Source of the DNA: an uncultured Bacilli bacterium
GTDB taxonomy: Bacteria; Bacillota_I; Bacilli_A; RF39; UBA660
DNA: 64,000 bases
NCBI GenBank assembly: GCA_934167885.1
Contig: CAKPMB010000006.1
Span: forward strand, 3,266-67,265
Direction of reading: 5' to 3'
In this document: in pieces, positions 45,286 through 54,489 of the stretch
How positions within the stretch are numbered: position 1 is the stretch's first letter
Layout of the letters: every line of letters starts with the position of its first letter
Translations under genes and position numbers: made by a program
The notes under the pieces: model-generated
Seen by the model: only the letters and a program-made list of their open reading frames with translations
Told to the model about the DNA's origin: nothing
The model's database searches: none

Positions 45286-46500
45286 TTATTTAAAGTAGAT
45301 AACTTCAAAGGTTGTCCCCAAATCTACAATACTTCGCACATTTATTTCGCCACCATCTTTAGAAATTATGGCCTTGGCTAGAGATAACCCAATCCCTACA
45401 CTATCACTTTTAGCATTTTTACCTTTATAAAACCGTTTAAAAATATTAGGTAAATCTTCTTTTGATATTCCCATTCCCTCATCTTCAATCATTATTTTGG
45501 TATATAGTTTATTGTCTTCTAAAGTTATGTTGATCTTGCCAAATTCACGAGTATATTCCAAGCAATTTTTAATAATATTAGAAAAAGCTTCTATTTGCCA
45601 TTTTCTATCACATTTTATAAAGTATTGATCCTTACATTCAAATAATATTTGCACATGTTTTTCATTTGATAATTTTCCTACCTTCGCAATACTTTCATTT
45701 AAAATATCGTTAATTGAATTTATTTTGTCATCAAATTCAATAACATTAGCATCAAACTTAGATAATTTTAAGATATTGTAAACTAAAAAATTAATACTAT
45801 CTATTTCTTTTATAATATCTTGAATAAATTCTTTACGAATATTAATGTCCATATTATCATCATTTAAAATATTATCAAGCATGATGCTAATAGATGTTAA
45901 TGGTGTTTTCAATTGATGTGAAATATTTTGTAATGACTCTTTTAAATTAATTTTATCTCTTTGTGATATTTCAGCCTTTTCTTTTAACATTATCGTTATC
46001 TTTAATATTTCATTTTTTAAAATGGATAACTCGCCTTCTTCGTTAGTATCAATCTCTAGACTATAATTATGATTATTAATTGCTTCTAAATACTTTATTA
46101 TCTCGCTGATTTCTCTATCTTTTTGATGATTAAAAAGAATCATTAACAAAAGAACAATTAATGATACACTAAAAATTCCTAGAACATTTACTAAAATTAT
46201 TTTATTTTTAATAATATTTTGATTATTGTTTATATCATCTTTTAGTAAGTCTATACCATATTCTCTTAAAAAATCCTGACTGTCTTTTTGGGCATTAATT
46301 ACTTCAATTAGTTCGTCTTTAGTTATATTATCGTATTTTGATAAAACATCGCCTATAATATTATTAATCATCGTATTATAATTTAGACGATATTTTCTAA
46401 TTTCATAAATATTGAACGCTAAATTAACAATTAAACTTATTATAACAATTGCCAAAATTATTAACACGTATTTTTTTAATTTTTTATCATTCTTCATCAT
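45286..46500 (-). CDS. Sensor histidine kinase of the ABC-linked two-component system
   Basis: Two membrane spans (about 9-30 and 101-123) flank a ~70-residue extracytoplasmic sensor helix region. Then HAMP-like linker, HisKA domain with phospho-acceptor His195 (NISHQLKTPLTSI) and HATPase domain: N-box NIIKNCLEYT, G1 DEGMGI, F-box FKRFYKG, G2 GIGLSLAKAI. It overlaps its response regulator by 14 bases. The nearby ABC exporter and direct-repeat operator suggest control of a drug/peptide efflux pump. Confidence 0.92.
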   Translation of the reverse strand: MMKNDKKLKKYVLIILAIVIISLIVNLAFNIYEIRKYRLNYNTMINNIIGDVLSKYDNITKDELIEVINAQKDSQDFLREYGIDLLKDDINNNQNIIKNKIILVNVLGIFSVSLIVLLLMILFNHQKDREISEIIKYLEAINNHNYSLEIDTNEEGELSILKNEILKITIMLKEKAEISQRDKINLKESLQNISHQLKTPLTSISIMLDNILNDDNMDINIRKEFIQDIIKEIDSINFLVYNILKLSKFDANVIEFDDKINSINDILNESIAKVGKLSNEKHVQILFECKDQYFIKCDRKWQIEAFSNIIKNCLEYTREFGKINITLEDNKLYTKIMIEDEGMGISKEDLPNIFKRFYKGKNAKSDSVGIGLSLAKAIISKDGGEINVRSIVDLGTTFEVIYFK

Positions 46501-47134
46501 TTACCTTATACCCAATTCCTTTAACCGTCACGATTATATCATCTCCTATTTTATTTCTTAATCTTTTTAAATACACTGTAATAGTATTATCATAGACATC
46601 ATTACCGGTTAATTCATATATTTTATTAATTAACATATCCCTGGTAATAATATTTTTCTTATTAGTAAAAAACATTGTTAATATATTTAATTCAACATAT
46701 GTCAAATTAATAGGTTTTCCTTTTTTGTAAGCTACCATCTTATCAAGGTCTAGCAAAACATCGCGCACTTTAATGCGTTTATCAAGATTTATATCATTTA
46801 ATTGTTTCTTAATTCTAGCTAATAACTCTTTCATTTTAAATGGTTTAGTTAAATAATCATCCGCTCCAGCTTCAAAAGCATCCACAAGTTTTTCTTCGTC
46901 TAATATGGCTGTTAAAAAAATAGTTTTAGTTTTTGGCAAATAATTTTTATAAAAATCAAAACCATTACCATCAGGTAGCATAATATCCAAAATACAAAGA
47001 TCAATAACATTCTCGTTTATTATCTTTATGGCTTCCTTAATATTTTTTGCTAATAAGACTTGGTAATTATTCTGCTTTAGAGCATATAAAAGGCCTTTTG
47101 ATATATATTCATTATCTTCAACTAGTAATAACAT
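46487..47134 (-). CDS. OmpR-family response regulator
   Basis: Receiver domain with acidic pocket (VEDNEY), phospho-acceptor Asp50 (LCILDIMLPDG) and Lys in DDYLTKPFKMKELL. The C-terminal winged helix ends NDVYDNTITVYLKRLRNKIGD and VTVKGIGYKV. 215 residues. Such regulators bind tandem direct repeats 10-11 bp apart; exactly this pattern is found upstream of the ABC genes. A terminator lies between it and the permease, so it may have its own promoter (weak TATAAT nearby). Confidence 0.93.
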   Translation of the reverse strand: MLLLVEDNEYISKGLLYALKQNNYQVLLAKNIKEAIKIINENVIDLCILDIMLPDGNGFDFYKNYLPKTKTIFLTAILDEEKLVDAFEAGADDYLTKPFKMKELLARIKKQLNDINLDKRIKVRDVLLDLDKMVAYKKGKPINLTYVELNILTMFFTNKKNIITRDMLINKIYELTGNDVYDNTITVYLKRLRNKIGDDIIVTVKGIGYKVNDEE

Positions 47135-47156
47135 AATACCTCCTTCAAATTATAGC

Positions 47157-47183
47157 AAAAAGTGATTTAAGAATAAACCACTT
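47157..47183 (-). terminator. Intrinsic terminator between the permease and response regulator
   Basis: Minus-strand RNA: AAGUGGUUUA, loop UUCU, UAAAUCACUU, then U. A 10-bp stem with one G-U; it may be leaky to limit regulator expression. Confidence 0.78.
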
Positions 47184-49668
47184 ATATATTTTCATTACGA
47201 ATTGTTTCAATAATATTTTGCTTATTTATTTTAGAAATAGAATAATGCATAATAGTAAATATTAATATACAAACAACAATGGAAGAAATTAAAATTTCTT
47301 TAACTGGCAAAATAAATCCATAATCATAACTATTACTAAAGGCCTTATAAATTAAGTAAGATCCCATAGTTCCTAATATAATACCATAAAATAATGATTT
47401 TGCCGAATAAAATAATGTTTCTAAATTAATCATTCTATTAAATTCTTTTTTAGTCATACCAATACTTTTAAAAATAGCGAACTCTTTTTGACGAAGTTTA
47501 ATATTAGAAGTTATTGTATTAAAGATATTTGTTATACCAATTAAAGTTATAACAGTTATAAAACCATAAAGGAATATAGAATATGTTAAAATCATACTTT
47601 TTTCTTCTTTAGCTCTTTTAGATACATTATCTACAACAACATGTAATCCTAAATTATTAATGTCCTGCTCTAATTGTTCACTATTACTACTTTTAATGGC
47701 AATTGATTCTAACTTATAGTCAAGTTCATTATAATAATCTTTATTAATGACAAATAAACCAGTATATTCTAAACGATTTATTCCAATAGGTGATGATTCT
47801 GTAACACTACCAATCGTCATTTTAATATTATTTAGTGTAATACTATCACCTTTTTTATATTCATATAACCGTTTCATCGTCATTTTACCATTATCATCAT
47901 ACGAAGCGTGTTGATCATTTAAAATGATTTTATCACGCATTTTATTATAATTTAAATTTAGACTTTCAACATATCTTTTAAAATCAGTATCATTAAGCCC
48001 AACAAAATGAATGTTAATAGCCTCACCATCCATTATCTTTTTACCATAAGACGATAAATAAGCATCATCTAAAACATAACTATTACGACTTCTAAAAATA
48101 CTATTAGCATACTCAATATTATCAAGAGATGTTATAGGAGTTGGGTCTTCTAAAGACTTGCTAATATTAACCATAATGTCATATTGATAATCATTATAAA
48201 ATGTTTTGGTATAAGAATTACCATAATTAACAAAACTACTCATTGTGAGAAAAGTTGTTATACTTACAACTATAGAAATAACTGTTGTTCGATACTTTTT
48301 ACGACTTCTTGCTAAATTCTTATAAGCCACAACCCCACTTGTTTTAAAAACTTTATTTATGATACTTGGACATTTCAATTTTTTTGAATTAATTTTAATT
48401 TCATTATTATTTCTAATTGCTTCAATAGGATTAATTTTACTAGCTCTTCTACTTGCCTTAATAACTGAAAAATAAATAGTAACCGAACTTAAAAGCATCG
48501 ATAGAATAATAATTATGGGTGACATTTTAAAAACAAAACCTGAACCATTATTAAAAAGGAAAGAACCGATTAGACTATCTAATACTTTTGCCAAAATGAA
48601 TGAGGCTAGACTTCCTGATAATATACCAAGGGGTATACCTATTAAGGCTAAATAAAAGCCTTCTAATAAAACTGTTTTTTTAATTTGTTTCTTAGTCGCC
48701 CCAATACTTGATAACATACCAAAAAGTTTTGTCTTCTCTGTTATCGAAATATTAAAGGAATTACGTATACAAAAGACGCTAGTAACAATGATAATGATAA
48801 CCACAATTGATAAAATCATCATAATCGTTACCATTGCATTTTCACTAAAACTTAATACTTCGTATTGTAGCAAGCGACTATTTATATAAAAATCTTTATA
48901 ATGACTCTTTGATGCATCCTGATATATTGATGATAAGCCTAATATTTCACTAATATCAGTTTTATAGTTATAAGGATTTTTTAAAGTGACATATGTGACA
49001 CAATTAGGACTGTCCATATTAGTTGTAAGAATAGTATATCCTGCTTCTTGATAACTTTCAAACTGTAAGTTAGGTCTTTCCATAATACCAACAACGGTAA
49101 CCTTTTTAGTTTTCTCCTGAACAAATTTTTCCTTAATATTTTCCTCTTCGTCCCACTTATATCTACCTGAAACGGTTATTCCTTCATACTCTCTATGTCC
49201 TAATGAAAGAGTTATTTCATCACCTATTTTATAATTAACCCCACCATTACTTATAATGCTTTTAGAAATAACAATTTCATTTTCATTACTTGGAAATTTT
49301 CCTTCTACTAAATTAAAACGTAAATTTTTAAAAGTTACCAAGGAAAGTGAATAAAGGTGCATATAAGGTTTATACTGATTATGACTATTTGGAAGAAGAG
49401 CATATCCTATATCATGAACATTAATAATATCTCTAATATCACGATTTAAATTAAGAGTCTCTAAATCATTTTTAGAGGTCTTTAACATTAAATGATAATA
49501 ACCAGAATCATTAATTATTGACTCCATTATACTTTGACGAAAGGATGTAAATAAATTACCAACAGCACAAATTAAAGCTGTAGACATAATAATACCCATA
49601 ATGGCAACAATGGTTCGCCATTTATTTAATTTAAGGTTTTTAATAACCAATTTATTTAGTATTTTCAT
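47182..49668 (-). CDS. MacB-type ABC transporter permease, two FtsX domains
   Basis: 828 residues: N-terminal span (about 18-39), a large extracytoplasmic MacB-PCD domain (about 40-270), three spans (about 283-305, 330-360, 380-405), an N-terminal-half-like second domain (span near 458-475, extracytoplasmic part to about 690), and three more spans in an FtsX end. IGATKKQIKKTV and IGMTKKEFNRM are the FtsX coupling motifs. A mechanotransmission exporter, probably for lipids, peptides or antimicrobials. Its start overlaps the ATPase stop as ATGA. Confidence 0.88.
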   Translation of the reverse strand: MKILNKLVIKNLKLNKWRTIVAIMGIIMSTALICAVGNLFTSFRQSIMESIINDSGYYHLMLKTSKNDLETLNLNRDIRDIINVHDIGYALLPNSHNQYKPYMHLYSLSLVTFKNLRFNLVEGKFPSNENEIVISKSIISNGGVNYKIGDEITLSLGHREYEGITVSGRYKWDEEENIKEKFVQEKTKKVTVVGIMERPNLQFESYQEAGYTILTTNMDSPNCVTYVTLKNPYNYKTDISEILGLSSIYQDASKSHYKDFYINSRLLQYEVLSFSENAMVTIMMILSIVVIIIIVTSVFCIRNSFNISITEKTKLFGMLSSIGATKKQIKKTVLLEGFYLALIGIPLGILSGSLASFILAKVLDSLIGSFLFNNGSGFVFKMSPIIIILSMLLSSVTIYFSVIKASRRASKINPIEAIRNNNEIKINSKKLKCPSIINKVFKTSGVVAYKNLARSRKKYRTTVISIVVSITTFLTMSSFVNYGNSYTKTFYNDYQYDIMVNISKSLEDPTPITSLDNIEYANSIFRSRNSYVLDDAYLSSYGKKIMDGEAINIHFVGLNDTDFKRYVESLNLNYNKMRDKIILNDQHASYDDNGKMTMKRLYEYKKGDSITLNNIKMTIGSVTESSPIGINRLEYTGLFVINKDYYNELDYKLESIAIKSSNSEQLEQDINNLGLHVVVDNVSKRAKEEKSMILTYSIFLYGFITVITLIGITNIFNTITSNIKLRQKEFAIFKSIGMTKKEFNRMINLETLFYSAKSLFYGIILGTMGSYLIYKAFSNSYDYGFILPVKEILISSIVVCILIFTIMHYSISKINKQNIIETIRNENI

Positions 49669-50339
49669 CTTATATCCTCAACAATTCGACCATCATTAAT
49701 TTTTATTATACGTGATGCTTCTTTAGCGAGTTCAAGATTATGCGTAATCATAATAATTGTCTGATTAAACTCTTTATTAGATTTTTTAAGTAAATTAACA
49801 ATTTCTTCACTAGCTTTAGTATCAAGATTACCGGTTGGTTCATCCGCTAGAATAATTGATGGATTAGTTATCATTGCCCGAGCAATAGATGTTCTTTGTT
49901 GTTCACCACCACTTAATTCATTTGGCAAATGGTTCTCACGACCATTCAATCCCATTAAATTAATTAATTCTTTTAACTTTTTAGAATCAACTGCTCTATT
50001 ATCAAGATTCATTGGTAATGAAATATTTTCAACAACATTTAAAATAGGAATTAAATTATAAAATTGATATATAAGACCAACTTGTCTTCTTCTAAAAATA
50101 GCAAGGTTATCATCGCTTAATTTATAAATATTTTTAGAATCAATCCATACTTCACCTTTAGTAGGTCTATCCACTCCTCCAAGTAAATGAAGAAGGGTTG
50201 ACTTACCACTACCACTTGCACCAACAATAGCCACAAATTCACCTTTTTCAACACTAAAAGATACATTATCAAGAGCAACAACTTTAGTTTCGCCTTTACC
50301 ATATACCTTGCTCAAATTACAAACTTTTAATATTTCCAT
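49665..50339 (-). CDS. ABC transporter ATPase (LolD/MacB type)
   Basis: 224 residues with Walker A GASGSGKST, Q-loop, signature LSGGEQQRTSIARAM, Walker B ILADEPTGNLD and H-loop ITHNLE. Pairs with the FtsX-type permease just downstream and shares its operon. The order ATPase, permease, regulator, kinase recalls antimicrobial-peptide detoxification modules, although the permease has the MacB duplication rather than the 10-span Bce form. SD GGTGAGAG. Confidence 0.95.
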   Translation of the reverse strand: MEILKVCNLSKVYGKGETKVVALDNVSFSVEKGEFVAIVGASGSGKSTLLHLLGGVDRPTKGEVWIDSKNIYKLSDDNLAIFRRRQVGLIYQFYNLIPILNVVENISLPMNLDNRAVDSKKLKELINLMGLNGRENHLPNELSGGEQQRTSIARAMITNPSIILADEPTGNLDTKASEEIVNLLKKSNKEFNQTIIMITHNLELAKEASRIIKINDGRIVEDIR

Positions 50340-50358
50340 TCTCTCACCTCACTAATAA

Positions 50359-50390
50359 ATTATATTTTACCAAAGTGACTTTAAAGTGAC
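50359..50390 (-). promoter_or_regulatory. Promoter with response-regulator direct repeats, ABC exporter operon
   Basis: -10 TATAAT on the minus strand (50359-50364). Two AAAGTGAC units (plus-strand reading) lie at 50372 and 50383, an 11-bp period, covering the -35 position. OmpR-family regulators activate from this geometry. Likely autoregulated by the linked two-component system. Confidence 0.68.
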
Positions 50391-50421
50391 AAAAAAGGAT
50401 TAATTCAAAATTAACCCTTTT
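50391..50421 (-). terminator. Intrinsic terminator of the metal ATPase gene
   Basis: Minus-strand RNA: AAAGGGUUAAU, loop UUUGA, AUUAAUCCUUU, then U. Overlaps the stop codon and directly abuts the exporter operator. Confidence 0.82.
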
Positions 50422-52441
50422 GACTAAACTTAGTCATTATTCTTAAAGTATTCAATATTGTAAGCAATGTAACACCAGTATCAGCAAACACAGCCCACCA
50501 CATATTTGTTAAACCGAAAATGCTAAGTATTAAAATAATTATTTTAACCGATAAAGCAAAGATTAAGTTTTGTTTAATAATATAGTCAGTCCATTTTGAT
50601 ATTTTAATAGCAAGAGGAATCTTACGTAAATCATCATTCATTAGCACAATATCTGATGATTCAATAGAAGACTCACTTCCAATGCCTCCCATTGATATAC
50701 CAATATCCGCTCTTTTTAGTGTTGGAGCATCATTAATACCATCACCAACAAAAGCTACAATGTCACCCGACGCTTTTAATTTTTCAAAAGAATTATATTT
50801 ATCTTGTGGTAACATTTCATATTGAATAGAGTCTATTCCTAACTTTTCACCAATAGCAAGAGCTTGAGACTTTTTATCACCAGTAAACATATAAGTGGTA
50901 ACATTGACTTCTTTTAACTCACTAATACATGCTAGTGAACTATCTTTAATACCATCATCTATTTCAATTGATGCTACATGTTTACCATCTATATTAAGAT
51001 GAAGCATTGTATCATACTTACAATTACACATCTTACTATTTCCAACAATAACTTTCAAATCACCATAATTGTAACTAATACCCTTGCCTTTAGTTTCCTT
51101 ATAATCACTTACTTTTGATGAATCAATTTTCTTATTAGTCAAACTCAAAATAGAAGTAGCAATAGGATGATTAGAAAAACTCTCACCGGCTGCTAAAATA
51201 GCAATAACTTCATCCCGTGAATAATTTTTATCAACTATTTCGATATTTGTAACTTTAAACGATCCATCTGTAAGTGTTCCCGTTTTATCGAAAACAATCT
51301 TATTTAAGCGATGTAAATTATCTAAGTAATTACTTCCTTTAATTAAAATACCATTTTTAGAAGATACCCCAATACCTGTCCAATAAGAAAGTGGAACTGA
51401 AATGGCAATGGCACATGGACAAGAAATAACTAAGAAAGTAAGTCCACGATAAATACTTTCGGAATAAGAAATGTTAAAAATAATAGGACCCATAACACTA
51501 ACTAAAATAGCAAGGCCTAAAATAATTGGTGTATATAATTTGCTTAATCTACTAACACTTGTTTCCATATTAGCTTTCTTATCAGTCGCATCGTCTACTA
51601 ATTCTAAAATTTTAGAAACCGTAGAATTAGCAAAAGATGTAGTAGCCTTCATATAAAATACTTCGGTTAAATTAATAGATCCTGATAAAACTTTATCATC
51701 CTTTGCAATAATAGTAGGATCACTTTCCCCCGTTAGAGCACTTGTATCTAATGTCGATGAACCTTTTATAACGATTCCATCAACCGGCACTTTTTCACCT
51801 ACTTTAATTAATAATTCATCCCCTACACCAATTTCGTCAACCATAACTTTTTCATAATCCTTGCCATTATAACGATTAGCATAATCTTCTTTAATATTCA
51901 TTAAATCCTTAATAGAATTACGTGATCTATTTAAAGCTTTTTCTTCTAATATTTTACCAATAGTATATAGAGAAACAACCATCATTCCCTCAAAACTTTT
52001 ATCAACTAAAAATGCTCCTATACATGAAATAGTAATTAACATATTTTCATTAATTGTATGACTTCTAATAAGCATTAAAATAGCATTTATCGCTGGACGA
52101 TATAACAAAATTATATATGATAAAATCATTAAAATTAAACTAACAACTTTATTATCAATAAAATAAGTTATTCCTCCTAATAAAATCCCAATAACCAAAA
52201 GATAAAAGTGATATTCTTTTTTTACTGATACATCAAGAGATGCATACGACTCTGGTTCAACACTTTTAATTATTTTGTTAACTTCTTCTAAAGAAACTTC
52301 TTCACTATCAAAAGATACTTTCTTCGTATTAAAATTAACAATAGCATTTTTTATACGTGGATCTTTATTTAATGTTTCTTCTACTTTTTTAGCACAATTA
52401 GCACAATCTAAATCATTTATATTATATTTATAATGTTTCAT
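50411..52441 (-). CDS. Heavy-metal P1B-type ATPase, Zn/Cd/Pb-like
   Basis: 676 residues. N-terminal HMA domain with Cys13-x2-Cys16 (LDCANC), eight-span P1B core, CPC (341-343), phosphorylated Asp385 (DKTGTLT), and P-loop residues GDGINDAPTLKRADIGISMG. The last spans read ALSVK... and FADTGVTLLTILNTLRIM; the Lys and Asp match the K693 and D714 of E. coli ZntA. This places it with the Zn/Cd/Pb class rather than the copper class, which has Asn/Tyr there. Its start overlaps csoR (ATGA) and it lacks extra HMA repeats. Confidence 0.9.
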   Translation of the reverse strand: MKHYKYNINDLDCANCAKKVEETLNKDPRIKNAIVNFNTKKVSFDSEEVSLEEVNKIIKSVEPESYASLDVSVKKEYHFYLLVIGILLGGITYFIDNKVVSLILMILSYIILLYRPAINAILMLIRSHTINENMLITISCIGAFLVDKSFEGMMVVSLYTIGKILEEKALNRSRNSIKDLMNIKEDYANRYNGKDYEKVMVDEIGVGDELLIKVGEKVPVDGIVIKGSSTLDTSALTGESDPTIIAKDDKVLSGSINLTEVFYMKATTSFANSTVSKILELVDDATDKKANMETSVSRLSKLYTPIILGLAILVSVMGPIIFNISYSESIYRGLTFLVISCPCAIAISVPLSYWTGIGVSSKNGILIKGSNYLDNLHRLNKIVFDKTGTLTDGSFKVTNIEIVDKNYSRDEVIAILAAGESFSNHPIATSILSLTNKKIDSSKVSDYKETKGKGISYNYGDLKVIVGNSKMCNCKYDTMLHLNIDGKHVASIEIDDGIKDSSLACISELKEVNVTTYMFTGDKKSQALAIGEKLGIDSIQYEMLPQDKYNSFEKLKASGDIVAFVGDGINDAPTLKRADIGISMGGIGSESSIESSDIVLMNDDLRKIPLAIKISKWTDYIIKQNLIFALSVKIIILILSIFGLTNMWWAVFADTGVTLLTILNTLRIMTKFSQKG

Positions 52442-52713
52442 ATTAACTTATTACATAAATCCATAACTTCATCCATGGATTCAATATTTCCTTTCTTCAC
52501 CTCATCTACAACACAAGTTTTCATATGCAATAATAATAGTTCCTTACCAAGACTTTTTAAGGCACTATCTACTGCTGAAATTTGAATTAATATATCTTTA
52601 CAATGACGATCATTATCAATCATTTTACTTATACCATTTATCTGACCTGAAATACGTTTCAATCTTTTTAGATAAATATCTTTATCATCTCTAATTTTTT
52701 TATTATTATTCAT
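52438..52713 (-). CDS. csoR: CsoR/RcnR-family metal-responsive repressor
   Basis: 91-residue all-helical repressor. The Cu(I) triad is kept with CsoR spacing: Cys38, His63, Cys67 (RHCKD, LLHMKTC). It begins with a basic KRLKRISGQI patch, the usual DNA-contacting region. First gene of the metal ATPase operon; the GC-rich dyad upstream is a classic CsoR operator. Metal loading is expected to release DNA and induce the ATPase. Confidence 0.93.
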   Translation of the reverse strand: MNNNKKIRDDKDIYLKRLKRISGQINGISKMIDNDRHCKDILIQISAVDSALKSLGKELLLLHMKTCVVDEVKKGNIESMDEVMDLCNKLI

Positions 52714-52730
52714 ATCACACTTCCAATACC

Positions 52731-52760
52731 AATATATACCCCCCAGGGGTATTTTGTCAA
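52731..52760 (-). promoter_or_regulatory. csoR promoter with overlapping CsoR operator
   Basis: Minus strand: TTGACA, 18-base spacer, TATATT. The spacer holds ATACCCC-TGG-GGGGTAT-like sequence (plus strand 52736-52752: ATACCCC-CCA-GGGGTAT), a perfect 7-bp dyad with G/C core, matching the form of known CsoR sites. Bound repressor would block RNA polymerase. Confidence 0.85.
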
Positions 52761-52773
52761 GTGTTTTTTTTAT

Positions 52774-52800
52774 AAAAAAAAGAAGTAATGTTCTTACTTC
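52774..52800 (-). terminator. Intrinsic terminator overlapping the smsB stop
   Basis: Minus-strand RNA: GAAGUAA, loop GAACA, UUACUUC, then eight U. Confidence 0.85.
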
Positions 52801-53711
52801 AAAAAACCTTCAATAATAACTTTTTCAGCTTCTTTAGCACTAAGGCCTAAAGACATAAGCTTTATGAATTGTTCCCCAGCGATTTTTCCAATCGTTGCCT
52901 CATGAATCAAACGAGCATCAATATGCTTAGCATAAATTTTAGGTATAGCCCTAACACAACCTTTATCTTTTATAATAGCATCACATTCAACGTGACCATA
53001 ACAGGCATTATTACCAATAACGTTTGAATTAAACTCCTGGTATGATTTATCCTCAGCAACACTTCTTGACGTAACGTGAGTGCTAGAATTTTTACCATCT
53101 AAACTAACCATAAATTTAGTCTTAGCTTTTTGATCATTGGCAGTTAAAATCTTTTCATTAATTATCAAGGTAGCATTATCTGAAAGTTTAGCCTTCGTAA
53201 CGCGAAGAGTATCAGAAACACCTTTTAGTTGTTGCGTATCCATAACCATGTAAGCATCTTTTTTCATATAAACTTCAGTTATGGGATTTAAAATTCTTTT
53301 ACCATCGCCACTTCCTTCGCCATAGTGTTTTTCAATATAGCGAACATTCGCTCCTTCTTCTAAGAAGAAACGATGAATTCCATTATGAACAGAATCAGCA
53401 TGTCCTGGATTATGAATACCACAACCAGCCACAATAGTAACATGGGCATTTTTGCCTATAAAAAAGTCATTATAAACAACATCCGTCATTCCACTCTCCG
53501 TTAACAAAACAGGAATATCAACAATTCCAAGAGGAATGTTTTCTTTAACATATATGTTTATACCACTACCATCTTCTTTTGAGGTAATGTTAATATATTC
53601 ATTAACCTTGCGATCAACACATTTACCATTTTTACGAATATTATAAACCGTTCCAAAAGATACATCTTTAGGTAGAATATTATTTAATAATTTATTATCT
53701 TCCTCATTCAT
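52794..53711 (-). CDS. SufB-like scaffold of a two-gene minimal Fe-S system (SmsB)
   Basis: 305-residue member of the SufB/SufD beta-helix family: VEIDARLIHEATIGKIAGEQFIKLMSLG-type end here reads KHIDARLIHEATIGKIAGEQF, and the core has HNPGHADSVHNGIHRF and SSTHVTSRSVAEDKSYQEF. It is much shorter than SufB (about 470). Paired only with one ATPase and without SufD, SufS or SufU, it matches the SUF-like minimal system (SMS) described for archaea and some Firmicutes. Fe-S scaffold role is inferred from that family. Confidence 0.82.
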   Translation of the reverse strand: MNEEDNKLLNNILPKDVSFGTVYNIRKNGKCVDRKVNEYINITSKEDGSGINIYVKENIPLGIVDIPVLLTESGMTDVVYNDFFIGKNAHVTIVAGCGIHNPGHADSVHNGIHRFFLEEGANVRYIEKHYGEGSGDGKRILNPITEVYMKKDAYMVMDTQQLKGVSDTLRVTKAKLSDNATLIINEKILTANDQKAKTKFMVSLDGKNSSTHVTSRSVAEDKSYQEFNSNVIGNNACYGHVECDAIIKDKGCVRAIPKIYAKHIDARLIHEATIGKIAGEQFIKLMSLGLSAKEAEKVIIEGFLK

Positions 53712-53713
53712 TT

Positions 53714-54415
53714 CTATTCCCCCTTACAACATAATGATACAATATTTAAATCAAGATCAATCTTTTCTTTAACATCATTTTTTTTAATCTTACCACTCTC
53801 CATCAAAATAATCTTATCTGCTAAATTAAGAATACGCTCTTGATGAGAAATTATTAAAGTAATTTTATTTTGTTTATTCTTTATATCTTGAAATATTTGG
53901 GTTAAGTTCTTAAAACTCCATAAATCAATTCCGGCTTCTGGTTCATCAAAAATAGCTAAATTAGGATTTTGAGCAATTAAAGTAGCAATCTCAATTCTTT
54001 TAAGTTCACCACCTGATAAAGATTTATTAACTTCTCTATCAATATATTCTAAAGCACATAACCCAACCTTTGATAAGATAGAACAAGCCTCTTTGCGATC
54101 TAGGGTTTTACCGGTGGCAAACCTTAACAAATCATAAACTGTAATTCCTTTAAAACATACTGGTTGTTGAAAAGCAAAGCCAATTTTTAAATGAGCTCGT
54201 TCATCTATAGATAGATTAGTTATATCCACACCATTATAGTAAATTTGACCACTATCAGGCTTAATTATTCCCATTATCATCTTAGCAAGGGTTGATTTAC
54301 CACTACCATTAGGACCCGTTATAACGTAAAAACCATTATCTTGTAGCTTTAAATTAACATTATCTAAAATCTTTTTATTATCTCTTGTAAAACATATATT
54401 TTTAAGTTCTAACAT
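53714..54415 (-). CDS. SufC-like ATPase of the minimal Fe-S system (SmsC)
   Basis: Start is the Met of MLELKNICF, preceded by AGGTGG; an upstream TTG in frame is rejected. About 233 residues with Walker A GPNGSGKST, Q-loop FAFQQPVCFKGITV, signature LSGGELKRIEIA, Walker B LAIFDEPEAGIDLWSF and H-loop ISHQE. The EPEAGIDLW extension after Walker B distinguishes SufC-like proteins from transporters. Lies two bases upstream of smsB in one operon. Confidence 0.85.
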   Translation of the reverse strand: MLELKNICFTRDNKKILDNVNLKLQDNGFYVITGPNGSGKSTLAKMIMGIIKPDSGQIYYNGVDITNLSIDERAHLKIGFAFQQPVCFKGITVYDLLRFATGKTLDRKEACSILSKVGLCALEYIDREVNKSLSGGELKRIEIATLIAQNPNLAIFDEPEAGIDLWSFKNLTQIFQDIKNKQNKITLIISHQERILNLADKIILMESGKIKKNDVKEKIDLDLNIVSLCCKGE

Positions 54416-54453
54416 ACATTTCCACCTACACAATCTATAAGTTAGTATATCAT

Positions 54454-54481
54454 AAAAACGAATGAATAAACATCCATTCGT
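54454..54481 (-). terminator. Intrinsic terminator of the amidase region
   Basis: Minus-strand RNA: ACGAAUG, 10-base loop, CAUUCGU, then U-run. Lies after the amidase stop. Confidence 0.75.
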
Positions 54482-54489
54482 CCAAATTT

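Noticed and set aside
54416..54433. TTG start six codons upstream for the SufC-like gene
   Set aside because: It lies before the AGGTGG site and would remove the SD; ATG at the seventh codon fits.
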